Shown: in pieces, positions 22,996 to 25,441 of the stretch
Position numbering within the stretch: position 1 is the stretch's first letter
Layout: the number at the start of each line of letters is the position of its first letter
Assembly (NCBI GenBank): GCA_039029935.1
Contig: JBCCFC010000017.1
Location: forward strand, 1-25,441
Reading direction: 5' to 3'
Length of the DNA stretch: 25,441 nucleotides
From: G039029935 sp039029935
GTDB taxonomy: Bacteria; Chloroflexota; Anaerolineae; Caldilineales; Caldilineaceae
Notes under the pieces: generated by a model
The model's database searches: none
Told to the model about the DNA's origin: nothing
Seen by the model: the letters and a program-made list of their open reading frames with translations, nothing else
Position numbers and translations under genes: made by a program

Positions 22996-23017
22996 AGTTG
23001 TTCCTTACTTTTGGTAC

Positions 23018-23034
23018 ACAGGCAGCTTGCCTGT
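23018..23034. repeat. REP-like palindrome ACAGGCA/TGCCTGT
   Basis: A perfect 7-bp inverted repeat with a GCT loop lies between the divergent apgM and Rpn-like genes. Its sequence matches the inner stem of the palindrome at 6732-6782 and resembles that at 1662-1710, indicating a dispersed family. Confidence 0.6.
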
Positions 23035-23250
23035 TTGTAGTTCATATTTATGCTATTGCGTAGACTGGATTGTCTACAGCTTTTTATTCTTTTTGGCATT
23101 ATACAACATGATTGGTGAACGTGCAGGGTTTCTAGGTAGCAATGCTGATTATGGGGGGAATCTATATTTTGATGAATTAACACAATATCTTTTTGACACG
23201 CTACCTTTCTATCTATTATACTTTGGGCAAACATCTGTTTGTCATTACAT

Positions 23251-23256
23251 AGGAGA
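23251..23256 (+). promoter_or_regulatory. Shine-Dalgarno deciding the Rpn-like start
   Basis: AGGAGA lies about 10 nt upstream of GTG 23266. The longer frame opens at a TTG (23239) upstream of this site, so the GTG start is preferred. Confidence 0.75.
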
Positions 23257-23265
23257 ACTGCATCA

Positions 23266-24417
23266 GTGGCACGTAAACACAAGCAACAAAAGCAGAATAA
23301 AAAATCACCTAAGAGGCCACCAGTCAAAGAAGCCAATCGTATACAAAATCCCCATGATAGCTTTTTTAGATCATTGTTCTCAGTCATAGAATATGTACGT
23401 CAGTTCATTGAAGGATTTCTTCCATCAGAAGTTGTGGATTTGTTTGTGTTGGATAGTTTGACGTATTTGAAGGAGACCTATACCGACGAGAAGTTAGCAC
23501 AACACATGACCGATATGCTCTTTCAAATATCGTTACAGGGGCAGCTTGATGACGAAGGTAAACCCCAAACGGCTGAAATTTACTTGCTGTTTGATCACAA
23601 AAGTCATCCTGAGTCAACCATCTTGGAGCAATTTTTGCGTTACATGAATCAACGTTGGCAATTTGACCGTGAAAATGGCGTAAAGCCCCGTGTCATTATT
23701 CCCATCGTGTTCTATCACGGAAAAGAAGGTTGGCATGTTAAACGAAAATTTGCCAATACATTTGAGCATGTAGACCCTGCTTTGCACAAATTCATTCCCA
23801 ACTTTGAATATATTCTTATTAATGTTGGCAAAACACCTGATAAGAAAATCGAGCAATTGGTCAGTTCTGGGGCTTTACAATCAGGGTTGCTTGCACTAAA
23901 ATATATATTTGACAAAGAGTTAGAAAGTAAACTCATCCAAATCCTAACCCCACTCCAAAGAGCAAGATTGACGATGGAGAAGCTACGCCCCTATTTAGAA
24001 TCCGTATTGCGTTATTTGTCAGGGACAAAAAATCCAGTGTCAGATGAAGCAATTACAAAATCAGTGCGCACTGTGTTTGCAGAGGAGGCAGAAATTATGG
24101 ACACAATTTTTGAACGTTTGGCAGAACGTAGCCGTGAAGAAGGGATTGAAATTGGCCTTAAAGAAGCAGAACGTAAATTTGATCAAGAACGGCGAAAAAC
24201 ATTAGCTCATAATCGTGAAACGATCCTTGGCATTGTGAATCATGCGCTGAGATTGGATGAGGAGGAACAGGCCAAGATGAGTAAACAACTTGAACAAATT
24301 GGTGATGAAGAGATACTCCGCGAACTCATCAACTCGGCGTTGGATGCCGCTTTCGGTGGAGATTTCACCTTCTTCATGATGAAATTGGGATTCGAAAGTG
24401 CATCAGACACATCATGA
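23266..24417 (+). CDS. Rpn-family PD-(D/E)XK nuclease / transposase_31-like protein
   Basis: From the GTG start the product is 383 residues. It begins with a Lys/Gln-rich basic tail (1-22). The Rpn nuclease domain (about 28-220) follows, opening with NPHDSFFRSLFS. Putative metal-binding residues are D83 (HMTDMLFQ) and the D110-x-K112 pair in LLFDHKSHPES, where most relatives have Glu instead of D110. The conserved RYMNQRW and PRVIIPIVFYHGKEGW segments are also present. The C-terminal part is helical and charged, with EEGIEIGLKEAERKFDQERRK, as usual in this family. Rpn proteins are Mg-dependent DNA endonucleases linked to recombination or phage defence; many genomes carry numerous copies. It is monocistronic and bounded by a bidirectional terminator. 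Confidence 0.88.
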   Translation: MARKHKQQKQNKKSPKRPPVKEANRIQNPHDSFFRSLFSVIEYVRQFIEGFLPSEVVDLFVLDSLTYLKETYTDEKLAQHMTDMLFQISLQGQLDDEGKPQTAEIYLLFDHKSHPESTILEQFLRYMNQRWQFDRENGVKPRVIIPIVFYHGKEGWHVKRKFANTFEHVDPALHKFIPNFEYILINVGKTPDKKIEQLVSSGALQSGLLALKYIFDKELESKLIQILTPLQRARLTMEKLRPYLESVLRYLSGTKNPVSDEAITKSVRTVFAEEAEIMDTIFERLAERSREEGIEIGLKEAERKFDQERRKTLAHNRETILGIVNHALRLDEEEQAKMSKQLEQIGDEEILRELINSALDAAFGGDFTFFMMKLGFESASDTS

Positions 24418-24446
24418 TGACGGCGAGCTGATATTTGTAGCATAAA

Positions 24447-24490
24447 AAAACAGCCAAGACAAACATAAAACATGCTGTCTTGGCTGTTTT
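24447..24490. terminator. Bidirectional rho-independent terminator
   Basis: CAGCCAAGACA (24451-24461) pairs perfectly with TGTCTTGGCTG (24476-24486), extended by A/T pairs 24447-24450 with 24487-24490. T-runs lie on the plus strand after the right arm and, as the A-run 24444-24450, on the minus strand. It sits between the convergent Rpn-like and ABC ATPase genes and can serve both. Confidence 0.92.
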
Positions 24491-24531
24491 GTTTCTAACA
24501 CTAGAACTGAACAGTCAGTTCATTGTGTAAT

Positions 24532-25441
24532 TTATCCATAAAGCAGGCTGCGCTCTGTCTTTGGATCAAAGATGTGTGCGTTGTCCATGTTGACAGACAG
24601 ACCCAAGTCCATACCGACTGGTGCTTCTACACGTGGATCAACACGAGCGATGAACTGCTTTTCATCTTTGGTCATCAAGTAAACAAAGATTTCGTTCCCC
24701 ATCAACTCAAGTACATCGACACGAGCACTCATCTTGGCTTCCAAGATGCCTGGAGGCGAGAATCCTTCAGCATGAATATCTTCTGGGCGAATACCAAAGA
24801 TAACCTCGCGGCCTTTGTGTTCGCGCCATTCAGCCGCCTTTTGCTCTGGAATGTTGAGACGGAAGCCACCTGTATTAACCTCCAATTTACCATCACTTTC
24901 AACCAATGTAGCATCAAAGAAGTTCATGCTTGGGCTACCAATGAAACCGCCAACGAAAACGTTGGTTGGCATGTTATAAAGATTGGTGGGTGAATCAAGC
25001 TGCTGAAGGATACCATCACGCATAACCGCAATACGAGAAGCCATTGTCAACGCCTCTACTTGGTCATGTGTTACATAGATGAATGTGGTTTCCAGACGTT
25101 GGTGCAAGCGTGTAAGCTGTGCACGTGTTTGAACACGCAATTTCGCATCCAAGTTTGAGAGTGGCTCATCAAACAAGAATACGGATGGTTCACGAACAAT
25201 CGCACGACCTACGGCAACACGTTGGCGCTGACCACCAGAGAGTTGTTTTGGCTTACGATCTAACAGGTTCCCGATATCGAGAATATCTGCGGCTTCCTTT
25301 ACACGTCGCTCAATTTCACTGCGTGGTGTCTTGCGCAATTTTAGGCCAAAGGCCATGTTGTCAAAAACACTCATGTGTGGATAGAGCGCGTAGCTTTGGA
25401 ATACCATTGCAATGTCACGGTCTTTTGGTGGTACGTCATTA
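24532..25441 (-). CDS. MsmK/UgpC/MalK-type sugar ABC transporter ATPase (5' end missing)
   Basis: The frame runs off the right edge, so the N-terminus with the Walker A motif is missing. The visible protein begins NDVPPKDRDIAMVFQSYALYPHM, which includes the Q-loop. It then shows the ABC signature LSGGQRQRVAVGRAI, Walker B VFLFDEPLSNLDAKLR, and the H-loop YVTHDQVEALTM. The C-terminal OB/TOBE regulatory region contains FGIRPEDIH and the NMDNAHIFDPKTERSLL ending. This is the CUT1-type ATPase that powers import of oligosaccharides, maltose or glycerol-3-phosphate and is often shared by several permeases. The substrate cannot be assigned. The internal ATG at 25407 (MVFQSY) is not the start, because the Q-loop sits within the fold. 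Confidence 0.95.
   Translation of the reverse strand, partial: NDVPPKDRDIAMVFQSYALYPHMSVFDNMAFGLKLRKTPRSEIERRVKEAADILDIGNLLDRKPKQLSGGQRQRVAVGRAIVREPSVFLFDEPLSNLDAKLRVQTRAQLTRLHQRLETTFIYVTHDQVEALTMASRIAVMRDGILQQLDSPTNLYNMPTNVFVGGFIGSPSMNFFDATLVESDGKLEVNTGGFRLNIPEQKAAEWREHKGREVIFGIRPEDIHAEGFSPPGILEAKMSARVDVLELMGNEIFVYLMTKDEKQFIARVDPRVEAPVGMDLGLSVNMDNAHIFDPKTERSLLYG

Noticed and set aside
23239..23265. TTG 23239 as the Rpn-like gene start
   Set aside because: AGGAGA at 23251-23256 is correctly spaced for GTG 23266, and the extra residues show no family similarity.

Overview
The window looks like a chromosomal segment of a Chloroflexota bacterium, probably Anaerolineae or a relative. This is inferred from gene content: a CcmF/CcmG/CcmH cytochrome c maturation block, a DUF2079 membrane protein, an archaeal-type phosphoglycerate mutase, a secreted subtilase ending in a YLPxxIK tail, and many GC-rich intergenic palindromes. 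Base composition is intermediate and intergenic regions are AT-richer. There are no rRNA or tRNA genes, no CRISPR array and no complete insertion sequence.

Layout. (1) 1-4000, plus strand: an AT-rich leader with a possible structured RNA, a membrane-anchored PhnD-like binding protein, a palindrome-rich spacer, then a hybrid histidine kinase ending in a minisatellite. (2) 4111-8598, minus strand: a cytochrome c maturation operon. Read in its own direction it runs DCC-family oxidoreductase, CcmH, CcmG/ResA-like thioredoxin, CcmF, and a CcmI-like zinc-ribbon protein. (3) 8918-10102, minus: an OmpR/PhoB-type response regulator with a long Ser/Gly-rich N-terminus and a 20-bp-stem terminator. (4) 10643-12931, minus: a secreted subtilisin-like protease. 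(5) 13287-13673, minus: a degenerate receiver-domain protein. (6) 13971-21597, minus: an envelope or exopolysaccharide cluster (Wzz-like, DUF2079, CpsD-like, a RelE/ParE-type toxin-antitoxin pair, an unknown protein, RmlB, a GNAT protein). (7) 21766-22995, minus: ApgM. (8) 23266-24417, plus: an Rpn/PD-(D/E)XK nuclease. (9) 24532 to the right edge, minus: an MsmK/UgpC-type ABC ATPase cut by the window end.

The most interesting object is the first gene of the cytochrome c operon (8131-8598). Simple ORF calling hides it, because its frame contains two UGA codons. Read through, it is a complete 155-residue DCC-family protein in which the two UGAs fall exactly on the two catalytic cysteines of the family's DGxCxxC motif, giving DGG-U-GF-U. 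Two stable hairpins follow directly. Their apical loops lie 18 and 28 nt downstream of the first and second UGA, and each has a G in the first two loop positions, as the bacterial SECIS model requires. UGA is an ordinary stop elsewhere in the window. The best reading is a double-selenocysteine (UxxU) redox protein made with a cytochrome c maturation system; a doubly mutated pseudogene is the main alternative.

Maturation of c-type cytochromes is a thiol-redox pathway (CcmH and CcmG carry CxxC motifs), so a cytoplasmic-type thiol or selenol oxidoreductase as operon leader makes sense, although its substrate is unknown.
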